From Treponema sp. J25 (GTDB lineage Bacteria; Spirochaetota; Spirochaetia; Treponematales; Breznakiellaceae), in assembly GCF_004343725.1 (NCBI RefSeq), contig NZ_PTQW01000013.1, forward strand, positions 62,001 to 126,000: DNA of 64,000 bases. Direction: 5' to 3'. Positions 1-8,895 of this stretch are shown here, one piece after another. The position numbers and the translations under genes are program-made. Under the pieces are notes generated by a model, which did no database searches, had not been told where the DNA came from, and saw nothing but the letters and a program-made list of their open reading frames with translations. How positions within the stretch are numbered: position 1 is the first letter of the stretch; every line of letters starts with the position of its first letter.

Positions 1-408
1 CTCCCATTGCTCCTTTTCTTCTTCCTTTATTCGGCGTATCTGTTGTCCCGTCCAGATTCCCACATCCAGTTCCATAAGGGCATCCAGCACCTCCGGCGGA
101 TTAAACCTACAGGTCTCAGAAATAATTTCCGCCGTTTGTCGGGCCCGAGCAAGGGGAGAGGTAAAAACCCGCACCCGTTCCGGCGTCTTATACCAGGGAT
201 ACTTTTCAAAAGAAGCGGCCCGCCGACGGGCCTGTTCTCGACCTCGCTGAGTAAGAGAATAGTCGCGCCGTCCCTGAAAAATTCCCTCCTGGTTCCCTTC
301 GCTTTCTCCATGCCGAATAAAAAGACACTCCACCGGTTCTAAAAGACCGGCAAACCAATGGCCATCTACCACCATTTGGGGCGAGGTAACACCTGAGGAA
401 TTCACCAT
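1..408 (-). CDS. Histidine phosphatase (phosphoglycerate mutase-like), partial
   Basis: An open frame of 136 codons runs off the left edge, so the C-terminal part is outside the window. The N-terminal 25 residues precede the catalytic signature LFIRHGESEGN (phospho-accepting His at residue 33), followed by RGREQA and SPLARARQTAE. These are the hallmarks of the branch-1 histidine phosphatase superfamily (GpmB/PhoE/CobC-like), which transfers phosphate through the RHG histidine. The substrate cannot be told from the sequence. The chosen ATG has AAGGA 4 nt upstream. It starts 20 bp after the stop of the membrane-anchored protein gene at 429-2258 and is probably cotranscribed with it. The N-terminal extension before the beta strand carrying RHG is longer than usual, and Met12 is an alternative start. 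Confidence 0.85.
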   Translation of the reverse strand, partial: MVNSSGVTSPQMVVDGHWFAGLLEPVECLFIRHGESEGNQEGIFQGRRDYSLTQRGREQARRRAASFEKYPWYKTPERVRVFTSPLARARQTAEIISETCRFNPPEVLDALMELDVGIWTGQQIRRIKEEEKEQWE

Positions 409-428
409 TAGTTCCTTCAATTTCAATT

Positions 429-2258
429 TTAATAATAAATCCGAATATATTCGGTATTTGTCCGGTGTTTCATTTTCACAAGAAGGGTCTGTTCCGATTC
501 TGAATAGGCCCATCCAGAAGAATCATAGCGTTCAAAACGGGGATCGGTACGATAATCGATGTTATACAGCTGAAGCTTCGTAAAGGACCTGATACCCCGA
601 ATAAGCATATAATGGGTTTCTCCTTCGGGAAAATTTACCGCTATGGAGAGTACATTCCCTTCGTAGCTGGCCCGCAGGCTCCCGCCACCAGTCCAGGCCC
701 AGATTCCCCCTACAGGGAGCCCCGGGAAGGCAACCCGTCGTGGATAGTACACATCCTGATCCACCACATAGGGATAGAGACGGGCATACCGCAGTTGGCC
801 CTCTCCTCCGCTCAGGGACATCTCTCCAGAAGCAGGAAGCGGAAACACGGCGGCTATAAAAGAACCTATCTTACTATTTTTTAATACGGAGGCTAAAATA
901 CTGGAACCTATATCTGACCATTCTCGCAAACCAGAACTATTTCCATAATTAACAAGGGCCTTGCCAAGGCGACAGTTAAAAAGGATGTCTATCTTTTTGT
1001 CCCTTTCGGCAAATACCATGTCAGTTCCCACTTTTACAAGAGCGCCGGCCACAACAAAACGGGCCTGATCAAGCAAGCGCTCGAAGGGATTTTCCCCTCC
1101 TGCTTCAAATAGAACACGATTCATATCACCATCAGCAAAGGTTTTCCAATCTACCCATCCTTCAAGAATTCCGCAAGCAAGGGGAAGAGTAATAGAGGGG
1201 GGATCTATACTTTTGGCAATGGTAGCCACATCAGAAAGAAGAGCCCGGTTCCCCCGCAGGGCAAGTTGATACACAACGCGCTCTTCTGATAAGAGGTCCG
1301 ACGATTTTTCGTTTGCAAGCCGGGAAATTTTACTTAAATAGTCCCGTTCATAGGCTGAAAGGGAACGCAAACCTGCATCCAGACGTCCCAAGAATGCACT
1401 AGAACGGTAGGTCCTTGCAGTTCCTTCAAGAAACAGGGGCGATATGGTGGCAACCGCTTGCCGATATGTACCGCGTTGCACCGATTCGGTAACGTACGCC
1501 AGTACGGTATCCTCATCAGGATTTTCTCCCATCATCCGTTCCCACTGGGTCATCCAGCTATTTACTACCTGGCCCCGCAGGGCGTTAAAAAGATTTTTAT
1601 CTATCCCTTCTGCTATCGTGAATTCTTGCGGATTAAATCCCTTCCGTTCCGGCAACACCCCATAAAGCGCCAGGGGATCATTTCGTCGAAGGCTCAGTAA
1701 TCGCTTGCCATAGTCAACCGCTCCCCTGCTAAACACATAGGTTTTTTCACCCTGTTTCACCAGCATGGTGCCCCGTTCACCCGAAACGAGATGGGCTGAA
1801 CGAATTACCCTAAAGGGGATACGAACCTCCGTATACCCTTCAGGTAAGGTCCCTTGAATAGAAAGAGAAGGAACTCCACTGGAATACACACTCTTAAATC
1901 GAATTTCTCCGCCCCTGGTAAGGCCGATTCGAACGTCATCCTCTCCAAGGGTCATGGTTGTTGCCACAAGATCCTGTAATTTTCCCTGTCCATCAAAGCC
2001 TTCAAAGCCCTGGTCGGGAAACAAAAGGAATTCTACTCCCCCAAAAACCACCTTTATTCCTTTTTCCAGGAAAAAGGAGACATTTTTGCCCGTCTTTTTC
2101 AGTTCCCCCAAGTCTCGATAGTTACCAGAGACCACCATGGCCCCCACCAGGTGAGTAAAGGAGGTATGTTTCACAAATTGAATGAACACAAGACTGATAA
2201 AAATGAGTATATAGAGACTGGTAATTCCCAGGACTCTTAAAAAAACATTTCGTTTCAT
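429..2258 (-). CDS. Membrane-anchored protein of unknown function
   Basis: I do not recognise a named family. The 609-residue protein begins with a short basic n-region and one strongly hydrophobic segment (about residues 8-28), then a large hydrophilic remainder with no further membrane segment. It is therefore predicted to be anchored in the inner membrane and to face the periplasm. The middle third is alpha-helical and the C-terminal 120 residues are beta-rich, with Gly/Tyr/Trp-rich stretches. It is divergent from the TPR lipoprotein at 2327 and is followed by the histidine phosphatase 20 bp downstream. No clear Shine-Dalgarno lies within 10 bp of the ATG; a TAGTAT hexamer lies 2 bp upstream. 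It is likely a spirochaete-specific envelope protein, but the function is unknown. Confidence 0.75.
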   Translation of the reverse strand: MKRNVFLRVLGITSLYILIFISLVFIQFVKHTSFTHLVGAMVVSGNYRDLGELKKTGKNVSFFLEKGIKVVFGGVEFLLFPDQGFEGFDGQGKLQDLVATTMTLGEDDVRIGLTRGGEIRFKSVYSSGVPSLSIQGTLPEGYTEVRIPFRVIRSAHLVSGERGTMLVKQGEKTYVFSRGAVDYGKRLLSLRRNDPLALYGVLPERKGFNPQEFTIAEGIDKNLFNALRGQVVNSWMTQWERMMGENPDEDTVLAYVTESVQRGTYRQAVATISPLFLEGTARTYRSSAFLGRLDAGLRSLSAYERDYLSKISRLANEKSSDLLSEERVVYQLALRGNRALLSDVATIAKSIDPPSITLPLACGILEGWVDWKTFADGDMNRVLFEAGGENPFERLLDQARFVVAGALVKVGTDMVFAERDKKIDILFNCRLGKALVNYGNSSGLREWSDIGSSILASVLKNSKIGSFIAAVFPLPASGEMSLSGGEGQLRYARLYPYVVDQDVYYPRRVAFPGLPVGGIWAWTGGGSLRASYEGNVLSIAVNFPEGETHYMLIRGIRSFTKLQLYNIDYRTDPRFERYDSSGWAYSESEQTLLVKMKHRTNTEYIRIYY

Positions 2259-2326
2259 TTATACTACCATCCCTTACTCTTTAAGTTTCACCACAATGTA
2301 CCGACAAGCTAGTAAAAGGAATTAGT

Positions 2327-3805
2327 ATGGCAGAAGCAAAGAAATTTCAAGACCAGCAAAATAAAGGGATACCCCAAAAAGTAAGAAACACTATGAGAGG
2401 TTGTTGCCCCGGCATACCTCTCATCATAATAACCCTCGGAGGGTTTGTTCTGTTTTCCTGCGGGACTACTCCTCCCGAGAGAATACCAGAAAAACCGGAG
2501 AAACCACCGGTAGAAGTTCCCAGGGGGCCCCGGAGTAGCAAGGAGGTCCTCCAGGATGTATACCAGGCTCTGGAAAAGGGAGATTTTAAAAAAGCCCTCG
2601 CCCTCTTTAAGGAGCTTCCCGAGGAAGAACAAAAAAGCAGGGATATCCAACTGCTACAGGCCAATATTCTTATCTCTGCCGCCCAGTATTCAGAAGCCCG
2701 CGAGGTTCTTTCTACCCTATTGAGCCAAAATGCTTCCGATCGGGATGCGCTATACAGTATAGCGATGCTCGAACGAGCAACGGGAAACACCAAGGAAGAA
2801 AAGAATCGTTTAGAACAGATAGTTAAGGTAGATCCTGCCTTTGCAGCGGCCTACGCAGAACTGGGAAACCTCGCGTATGAAACCAAAACGTACAAACTGG
2901 CAGAGACCTACTATGATAAAGCCCTGAGCCTCGATCCGAAAAACGGAGATGCTTTGGTAGGGAAAGGACGGGTCCGTCGGTACTATCGAGACTACAAGGC
3001 CGCGGAAACAGCTTTCAATACGGCCATAGAGGCGTACCCCACCTGGTACAATCCGTTCTTAGAACGGGCCCGATTATACCGAGAAACGGGATTCCTTCTT
3101 GAAGCCCAGCGGGATATCGAAGTAGCGGAAAGGCTGTTACCCAACGACTACTGGATCCTCATGGATAAGGGAAATATTTTCCTCGACCAGGGCAAAAAGC
3201 AAGAAGCCCTCGCAGCCTATGAAAGGGCGGCATTCTTAAAACCGGATTATTTCTTAGCCTATGTGTACATTGCGGGAATAAAAGATGAATTTGATGACTA
3301 TGCGGGTGCGGAAAGGGCATACGAAAAACTTGCCCAGTTAAAACCCGAGTATTATTTTGCCTTTGAGGGCCTTGGCATACTCCGCATGAGAGATGGTCGT
3401 TGGGAGCAGGCCCGGGATGCCTTCCTTGCGGCTTATAAACAGTCCCCTTCTCACACCAACTATGCTCTCCTGGGGGCCCTCTGCTGGTTACGATCCACAA
3501 ATACAAAGGGGGCAAAGGAATTTCTGGCAACCCTTTTACCCACCATTCCCCGGGAATCGATTGAATGGTATATGGTTCGCCTGTACCATGACCAGAGTGG
3601 GGATACCGACATTGCCGTGCGCATTGATAAACAAACTAACCTCGACACAAAAGCCCGAATGCTCTATTATCTTGCCCAGTATTATGCAATAAAGGGGACC
3701 CATTCATTGGCCCAGAAATTCCACCTCATGGTACGCGAAATGAATCGCCGTAGTATTATAGAGTGGCGACTGAATGAATGGGCCCTGGGAGCATATGGAT
3801 TGTAA
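2327..3805 (+). CDS. TPR-repeat lipoprotein
   Basis: This 492-residue protein has a hydrophobic segment (about residues 29-43) ending in a lipobox-like LFSC (Cys45), which suggests lipidation. A Pro/Glu-rich linker follows (PPERIPEKPEKPP), then from about residue 70 a run of roughly eight tetratricopeptide repeats with typical A-x-x-x-Y-x-x-A and P-x-x-x-x-A spacing. Such lipoproteins act as scaffolds in the periplasm or outer membrane; no catalytic motif is seen. The ATG at 2327 has AAGGA 7 nt upstream and gives an unusually long n-region. The ATG at 2393, whose product begins MRGCCPG, would give a more ordinary signal peptide but has no visible ribosome-binding site. It is monocistronic or leads into the DHH gene 40 bp downstream. 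Confidence 0.8.
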   Translation: MAEAKKFQDQQNKGIPQKVRNTMRGCCPGIPLIIITLGGFVLFSCGTTPPERIPEKPEKPPVEVPRGPRSSKEVLQDVYQALEKGDFKKALALFKELPEEEQKSRDIQLLQANILISAAQYSEAREVLSTLLSQNASDRDALYSIAMLERATGNTKEEKNRLEQIVKVDPAFAAAYAELGNLAYETKTYKLAETYYDKALSLDPKNGDALVGKGRVRRYYRDYKAAETAFNTAIEAYPTWYNPFLERARLYRETGFLLEAQRDIEVAERLLPNDYWILMDKGNIFLDQGKKQEALAAYERAAFLKPDYFLAYVYIAGIKDEFDDYAGAERAYEKLAQLKPEYYFAFEGLGILRMRDGRWEQARDAFLAAYKQSPSHTNYALLGALCWLRSTNTKGAKEFLATLLPTIPRESIEWYMVRLYHDQSGDTDIAVRIDKQTNLDTKARMLYYLAQYYAIKGTHSLAQKFHLMVREMNRRSIIEWRLNEWALGAYGL

Positions 3806-3845
3806 AACGGGGAGCTCTAAGTAAAGGAATGCCACGGTATTCATA

Positions 3846-4847
3846 ATGGCACGGGTAGCTTCTTTTGCAACTCTTTTACGGCTCATCGATACAGAAACAA
3901 ATAAGGGCGCCATTCCGCTTATAATTCAACCCCATGACTTTCCCGATCATGATGCGGTGGCAAGCGCCTTTGGATTACAGCGGCTCTTAGAGGTTCACGG
4001 CTATGCGACCCAAATTCTCCATCGCGGAGAACTCCGCAGCCATTCTCTTGTATCGATGATTCACTCCTTTCACATTCCTTTGATCCAGATACAAAAAGAG
4101 AAACAGGAATCCATCACCGTAAATTCCCCCTGTATTATCATCGATGGAAGTCCTAATAACGCCAATGCCCGTCCCCTTACCAAAAATCTTCTTGGCGTGA
4201 TAGATCACCACCCTAACCCGGGAATCCTCGGTTGTTCCTTTCAGGATATTCGCACCAGTTACGGAGCTTGTTCGAGTATTATTGCCGACTACTGGGATGA
4301 AGCAGGAACCGTTCCGGATCGGGATACCGCTACAACACTCTTGTTAGGTATCCAGATTGATACAGATTTCCTTTCCCGCCGGGTAAGTCCCGCGGACCTT
4401 AACGCCCATCACCGGCTTTTTTTCCGCGCAGACTGGCAATTTGCTACCCGCCTTGCCCGTTCTTCCCTTTCGATTCAAGATTTACCCACCTTTTCCCGGG
4501 CCATTCAACAGGCAAGAATCCAGCGGGGCCTTTTTTTTACGGTCCTTTCGGAAGATTGCAGCCAGGAGCTTATCTCCATCATGGCTGACTTTTTCTTGCG
4601 ATTTAAAGAAATACGGCTCAGTGTAATCACAGAAACAGGCGGTGAAACCTGTCACATTTCAGTCCGGAGTCGGAGCCCCGAAATATCCGCTGCGGCGCTC
4701 ATAAAACGAGCCCTGGCAGGAATCGGAGAAGGCGGGGGCCATGACCATATGGCAGGGGGAACAATCTATACTTCTCTTTACCCAGGAGAGGAACAATTAT
4801 TCAAACGGTTTCTAGAAGCCCTGGAAACCATCGAGGAGAATCAATGA
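3846..4847 (+). CDS. DHH-family phosphoesterase (NrnA-like)
   Basis: Residues 24-40 contain the HDFPDHDAVAS motif (motif I, metal ligands), about residue 97 has IIDGSP (motif II) and about residue 117 has VIDHHPN (the DHH motif). The C-terminal DHHA1 domain carries the glycine-rich GGGHDHMAGG near residue 300. This order and the length of 333 residues fit the NrnA/RecJ-like DHH-DHHA1 family. NrnA enzymes degrade short oligoribonucleotides or pAp and sometimes pGpG in the cytoplasm; the exact substrate here is inferred only from family membership. The stop overlaps the start of the TraB-like gene (ATGA), so the two are translationally coupled. No good Shine-Dalgarno lies close to the ATG. Confidence 0.88.
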   Translation: MARVASFATLLRLIDTETNKGAIPLIIQPHDFPDHDAVASAFGLQRLLEVHGYATQILHRGELRSHSLVSMIHSFHIPLIQIQKEKQESITVNSPCIIIDGSPNNANARPLTKNLLGVIDHHPNPGILGCSFQDIRTSYGACSSIIADYWDEAGTVPDRDTATTLLLGIQIDTDFLSRRVSPADLNAHHRLFFRADWQFATRLARSSLSIQDLPTFSRAIQQARIQRGLFFTVLSEDCSQELISIMADFFLRFKEIRLSVITETGGETCHISVRSRSPEISAAALIKRALAGIGEGGGHDHMAGGTIYTSLYPGEEQLFKRFLEALETIEENQ

Positions 4848-6025
4848 ATCAAGAAACGCAGGTAAAACTGATGTTGCAAGATCGGGAATTCCTGTTATTG
4901 GGAACCGCCCATGTTTCTCAGCAAAGTATTCAGGAAGTACGGGAAGCCATCGAAAGCTACCAACCAGATCGGGTATGTGTAGAACTTGATGAAGGCCGCT
5001 ACCACGCCATGATGCACCCCGATCAATGGTCAGGGCTCGATCTTATCAGGGTATTCAAAGAAGGGAAGGGCTTTCTCCTTTTAGCAAATCTCATTCTTTC
5101 AAGCTTTCAACGGCGGCTCGGAGAACAGCTGGGAATAAAACCGGGAGATGAAATGCGGGCCGCCATCGAAGCGGCTCAGGAACGGGGCATTCCCTTTTCC
5201 CTCTGTGATCGGGAAGTACAACAGACACTGAAACGCGCCTGGGCCCGCTGTGGGTTCTGGAGCAAAAACAAGCTTTTGGCGAGCCTTATTGCCAGCGCCT
5301 TTACCAGCGAAAACCTGGAAGCAGAGGATATCGAACGGCTTAAACAACAAAACGAACTGGGGGGCATGATGGAGGAACTGGCCGAATACCTTCCCGAAAT
5401 AAAAGAAACCCTCATCGATGAGCGGGACCAGTATCTGGCGGCTAAAATTTGGGCAAGCCCCGGGAAAAAGGTGCTGGCCATCCTGGGGGCAGGACATCTT
5501 GCGGGAGTTCAAACCCATCTAGAAAAAATTGCACAGGGAAACAAATCCGTAGATATCGCAGAACTAGAACGGCTTCCACCCCCTGGCTGGAGTAACAAAA
5601 TACTGCCCTGGCTTATCCCTGCTGCAATCATTCTGCTCCTTCTTGCAGGGTTCTTCCGTTCTGGAACATCCGCCAGTCTTGATATGTTATTCCGCTGGCT
5701 CCTGTTAAATGGTTCCCTGGCCGCCCTAGGAACCGTCATTGCCCTTGGGCACCCCCTGGCAGTACTCGTGTCTTTCGTGGGGGCCCCTATTGCCACGTTA
5801 AATCCCTTTATTGGGGTGGGACTTTTTTCCGGGGTCGTACAGGCGTTTCTTCGGCGGCCCCGGGTCCAGGACATGGAAAATTTACACCGGGACTTAGGGA
5901 GCCTTCGGGGTTTTTACCGCAATCGCATCAGCCGGGCCCTCCTGGTGTTTTTCCTTTCCTCCCTCGGCGGAGCCCTGGGGAATTTTATTGCCCTGCCGTA
6001 TTTAGGAAGTCTTCTGTTCCGGTAA
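4844..6025 (+). CDS. TraB/GumN-like membrane protein
   Basis: The N-terminal 230 residues match the TraB domain: LLGTAHVS at the start, then RVCVELDEGRY, a central helical region, and AILGAGHLAGV near residue 215. The GTAHVS and GHLAG motifs carry conserved residues proposed to act as a metal-dependent hydrolase or protease related to the Tiki/EreA fold. The C-terminal 140 residues are hydrophobic with about four membrane segments. The family is named after an enterococcal pheromone shutdown protein and occurs in archaea, bacteria and eukaryotes; its biochemical role remains uncertain. The start overlaps the DHH gene by 4 bp, indicating one operon with the nucleotide-degrading enzyme. Confidence 0.85.
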   Translation: MNQETQVKLMLQDREFLLLGTAHVSQQSIQEVREAIESYQPDRVCVELDEGRYHAMMHPDQWSGLDLIRVFKEGKGFLLLANLILSSFQRRLGEQLGIKPGDEMRAAIEAAQERGIPFSLCDREVQQTLKRAWARCGFWSKNKLLASLIASAFTSENLEAEDIERLKQQNELGGMMEELAEYLPEIKETLIDERDQYLAAKIWASPGKKVLAILGAGHLAGVQTHLEKIAQGNKSVDIAELERLPPPGWSNKILPWLIPAAIILLLLAGFFRSGTSASLDMLFRWLLLNGSLAALGTVIALGHPLAVLVSFVGAPIATLNPFIGVGLFSGVVQAFLRRPRVQDMENLHRDLGSLRGFYRNRISRALLVFFLSSLGGALGNFIALPYLGSLLFR

Positions 6026-6116
6026 AAACCTGCAGAAAATGAAAACAGGCTAAGCATTCATAACGTTTCCAGAAACCCGGAGGTCGCTAAAAAAACTAAC
6101 AACCAAGACTTCTGCA

Positions 6117-6410
6117 AAGCTGGCGGCCAGTAGAACCTGCTGACCGCCGATTTTTTATAAAGCTAGCAGCCAGCGAAAGCTGTGGGCGGCCGCTTTTATA
6201 AAGTTGGCTCCGGCAAAAGGTGTCGCTCGCTGATTTTACCAAACCGGCACATGGTAAAAGGTGTCGGCCACCGTATTTTTTATACAGGTAGAAAAAGGGG
6301 GCCTACACAATTCACCGCAAGGGTTCAGGTGGAGCGGCAGGGCGCCCACACCATTCACCGCGGGGGTTCAGCTGAAACGGCTCTTTACCGCAACCCCCGG
6401 CGGAGGGCTT
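6117..6410. repeat. Degenerate ~42-bp tandem repeat array
   Basis: The 359-bp interval between the TraB-like gene and the minus-strand START-like gene has no supportable gene. It consists largely of about seven degenerate units whose matching points fall at 6117, 6160, 6201, 6242, 6285, 6326 and 6369 (periods 43, 41, 41, 43, 41, 43). The first two units share CTGGCGGCCAG and CTAGCAGCCAG. Units 5-6 share TTCACCGC followed by GGGTTCAG. Several units end in a T-run. The last unit enters the 3' end of the minus-strand gene. Short ORFs inside the array have no coding features. A related pair of units occurs at 31664-31781. Confidence 0.6.
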
Positions 6411-7125
6411 CTTTGTAGAGGGCCCGTACAATGCCTTCCAATTCACCGGCCCCCACAAGACTCATAATCTGCTCCTGAAGGGGGAAATCCTTTCGTACAA
6501 GCCCTATATTCAGGTTGCGCACTAAAAGTTCCTTACCTCCCGGGCCCTCTATTTCCTGGAGGAACCAGCCCCCTTCAGCCCCCCCAAGGGTCCCATCGGA
6601 ATTTACAAAGGACCAGCGGATACACACTTTGTTCTCCGCCGGAAAAGACTCTATCCGGTAATACATCTCATATTCAGAAGGATACACGTATCCCAGAATT
6701 TTTACCTCGTATCGGTGCCGAACCCTATATTCAGAGGGAGACCGCTCTAGCACCTGGATTTTTGCCAGACGAGGCATAAAACCTACCTGCCCTTCAAAAT
6801 CCAAATAAACAGTAAGAAAGGCTTCCAGTGAAAGAGGGAGTCGAGCTTGGATATCCTGGTAGGTTTCTATCCAGGTAACTCCATTTACTTTTTCACGGGT
6901 TTTTAATTCAAATCGGAAGGCCTTTGCTTTTTCGGTAAGCTGTACCCCTTTTTCGGGGAAAGCCCAGGGGTCCTGAGGAAGCTGAAACGTAAAAGGGAGC
7001 ACCGATTCAGCAAACCCAGGAATTCCACGGACAAAAATCAGAGAACAAAAAATGAAAATAAAAAAGTGTTTCCTCATATCTTTTTTATAGCACAAAAAAG
7101 GTAATTTTACCTTCTTTTTACCCAT
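6385..7125 (-). CDS. Secreted START/SRPBCC-like protein
   Basis: The start is placed at 7125, where AAGGAG lies 6 nt upstream of ATG; an in-frame start at 7158 lacks a site. The protein of 246 residues has a basic n-region, a hydrophobic core (FFIFIFCSLIFV) and a likely signal peptidase site after GFAES, so it is exported. The region VYLDFEGQVGFMPRLAKIQV followed by beta strands and a helical C-terminus resembles the START/polyketide-cyclase (SRPBCC) fold, a hydrophobic-ligand-binding helix-grip. This is a fold-level guess from pattern. Function is unknown; a role with lipids in the periplasm would fit the fold. The gene stands alone and its 3' end overlaps the repeat array. Confidence 0.65.
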   Translation of the reverse strand: MGKKKVKLPFLCYKKDMRKHFFIFIFCSLIFVRGIPGFAESVLPFTFQLPQDPWAFPEKGVQLTEKAKAFRFELKTREKVNGVTWIETYQDIQARLPLSLEAFLTVYLDFEGQVGFMPRLAKIQVLERSPSEYRVRHRYEVKILGYVYPSEYEMYYRIESFPAENKVCIRWSFVNSDGTLGGAEGGWFLQEIEGPGGKELLVRNLNIGLVRKDFPLQEQIMSLVGAGELEGIVRALYKEALRRGLR

Positions 7126-7248
7126 TGTTAACTCCTTCGCTTTTATTTTACAGCCCATCTTTTCATGATAGAGAACATATTCCGAGACCAGCGTCGCTGG
7201 CTTACCATTTTATAGGTTACTTTTATGAGTAACCTCCGGGAGGAATCC

Positions 7249-8736
7249 ATGAAAAAGTCAAGATTATTTCAAAAGGGCATACTACTCGGTATGCTGTTTG
7301 TTTTTTCTTGTACCCACACAGAACCCCGTAATAAAGGGACCCATAATCAGGAAGGAAATTATCAAGGCGGGCCTTCGCCAGCCTTGGGGAATGGCACTCC
7401 TCCGGCCCCACCAGAAGGAGGTTTTTCAGGGACCAAGCCACCAGATGGGTTCGGCAAACAACCACCAATGGCACAAGGAAATCCGGGAGGTGCCCCCGGC
7501 ACACCGGGCCCCATGCCACAGCAAATAGCAGACAAGAACACCATAATAAAACTTATAACAGCCGTTCTTACGGTTACTACAAAAGATTATTATCTCGAAA
7601 ATACAACCATCACTTCATCAAAAGCAAATACGTCGGCCCTCTATTTTCGGAATAGCAGTAAGGGAATCCTCAGAAACCTGAACCTTCAGAAAATCGGGGG
7701 AAATACTACCTCTGAGGAGGGGAGTAATTTTTTTGGGTTGAACGCAGTGTTGTTAGGAACAGAGGAATCCGAAGTTCAGGTTGAAAATTCCCAGATTTTC
7801 AGCAATGCCGATGGGGCAAATGCAGTATTTGCCACCGGTATTGGCACCAAAATCTCCCTCAAAGGAGTTAAAGTTGAAACAACCATGAATTCTTCCCGCG
7901 GGGTAGATGCCACAGAAGGGGGGTATATTGAAGGAACTGGCCTTGTTATTTCAACCAGAGGTGCCCATAGTGCGGGTATCGCCACAGATCGGGGTAGGGG
8001 AATCATTCAGATAAGCGAATCGGTAGTAGAAACCCGTGGAGAAGGATCGCCGGGAATATATTCTACCGGTACTATCGAAGTGAAGAATTCTCGGCTCGTA
8101 GCCTATGGTTCAGAAGGAGCCGTGGTAGAAGGGAAGAATTCTATCAAGCTTGAGGAGGTAGAGCTTATAGGACACAAAAAAGCCGGCGTAATGCTGTATC
8201 AAAGTTTTTCTGGAGATGCGGAACAAGGTATTGCCCAATTCTCTATGATTGGGGGACAGTTAGAAGCAAAGGAAGGGCCCCTCTTTTATGTTACTAATAC
8301 CGAAGCACAGGTATATCTGGAGAATGTACAACTAACAGGAACCTCTGGCATCCTTATCAAGGCAGGATCTGATCGGTGGGGGATCCCAGGTAAAAATGGA
8401 GGAAACGTCATCATGACTGTCAAGGATCAAGAAATGGAAGGTCTCATAATAGCAGAAAAGGGAAGTAGTATCCTTATAAGGCTTACCGGGAAAAGCCAGT
8501 TCAAAGGGTCCATCCAGGGGGCTGCTATAGATCTTGAAGCATCAAGCCTTTGGGAAGTTACCGGAGATTCGGAGGTACGCTATTTTGGATCCATCAATTC
8601 CTTCACGGATCTTCAATCTCGTATCCAAAATAAAGGATATACAATCAAGTATGATGCACTGGATACCCATAACAAATACCTTGCAGGCAAAACATACCAA
8701 CTCGCTGGTGGTGGCACCTTAACACCTAACAAATAA
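7249..8736 (+). CDS. Beta-helix lipoprotein with Pro/Gly-rich linker
   Basis: GGGAGGAA lies 4 nt upstream of the ATG at 7249, which is preferred over an upstream in-frame ATG at 7225. The signal peptide ends in a VFSC lipobox, giving a lipidated Cys near residue 22. Residues about 30-90 are rich in Pro, Gly and Gln (low complexity, probably an extended tether). From about residue 100 to the end, short beta-strand turns with recurring N/S/G ladders (for example ALYFRNSSKGILRNL and GSPGIYSTGTIEVKNS) indicate a right-handed parallel beta-helix like pectate-lyase-fold adhesins and carbohydrate-binding proteins. No catalytic residues can be assigned. It is likely surface-displayed and may bind polysaccharide or host/neighbour surfaces. 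It is monocistronic, with a hairpin 11 bp after the stop. Confidence 0.75.
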   Translation: MKKSRLFQKGILLGMLFVFSCTHTEPRNKGTHNQEGNYQGGPSPALGNGTPPAPPEGGFSGTKPPDGFGKQPPMAQGNPGGAPGTPGPMPQQIADKNTIIKLITAVLTVTTKDYYLENTTITSSKANTSALYFRNSSKGILRNLNLQKIGGNTTSEEGSNFFGLNAVLLGTEESEVQVENSQIFSNADGANAVFATGIGTKISLKGVKVETTMNSSRGVDATEGGYIEGTGLVISTRGAHSAGIATDRGRGIIQISESVVETRGEGSPGIYSTGTIEVKNSRLVAYGSEGAVVEGKNSIKLEEVELIGHKKAGVMLYQSFSGDAEQGIAQFSMIGGQLEAKEGPLFYVTNTEAQVYLENVQLTGTSGILIKAGSDRWGIPGKNGGNVIMTVKDQEMEGLIIAEKGSSILIRLTGKSQFKGSIQGAAIDLEASSLWEVTGDSEVRYFGSINSFTDLQSRIQNKGYTIKYDALDTHNKYLAGKTYQLAGGGTLTPNK

Positions 8737-8746
8737 CAATTTTTGA

Positions 8747-8786
8747 GGGGACTGGTAAAAGGGATCGGCCCTTCAGTCCCCATTTT
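8747..8786 (+). terminator. Probable terminator of the beta-helix lipoprotein gene
   Basis: GGGGACTG at 8747-8754 pairs with CAGTCCCC at 8774-8781; an inner AAGGG/CCCTT can extend the stem. ATTTTC follows. The T-run is short, so efficiency is uncertain. Confidence 0.5.
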
Positions 8787-8895
8787 CCGCGGAATATCAT
8801 GTCTGTCTACAAAACAATATGGGGATATATTTTTCTTGCCATTTCTTACCGGTCATGATAGGATGACTCTGTTTATAGAAACAGGAGGACTATTC

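Noticed and set aside
6117-6410. CRISPR array
   Set aside because: Repeat units are poorly conserved along their whole length, there are no unique spacers between exact repeats, and no cas genes are present.
6182-6467. Two short plus-strand frames in the region after the TraB-like gene
   Set aside because: They lie inside the degenerate 42-bp repeat array and owe their length to the repeat; no ribosome site or motif.
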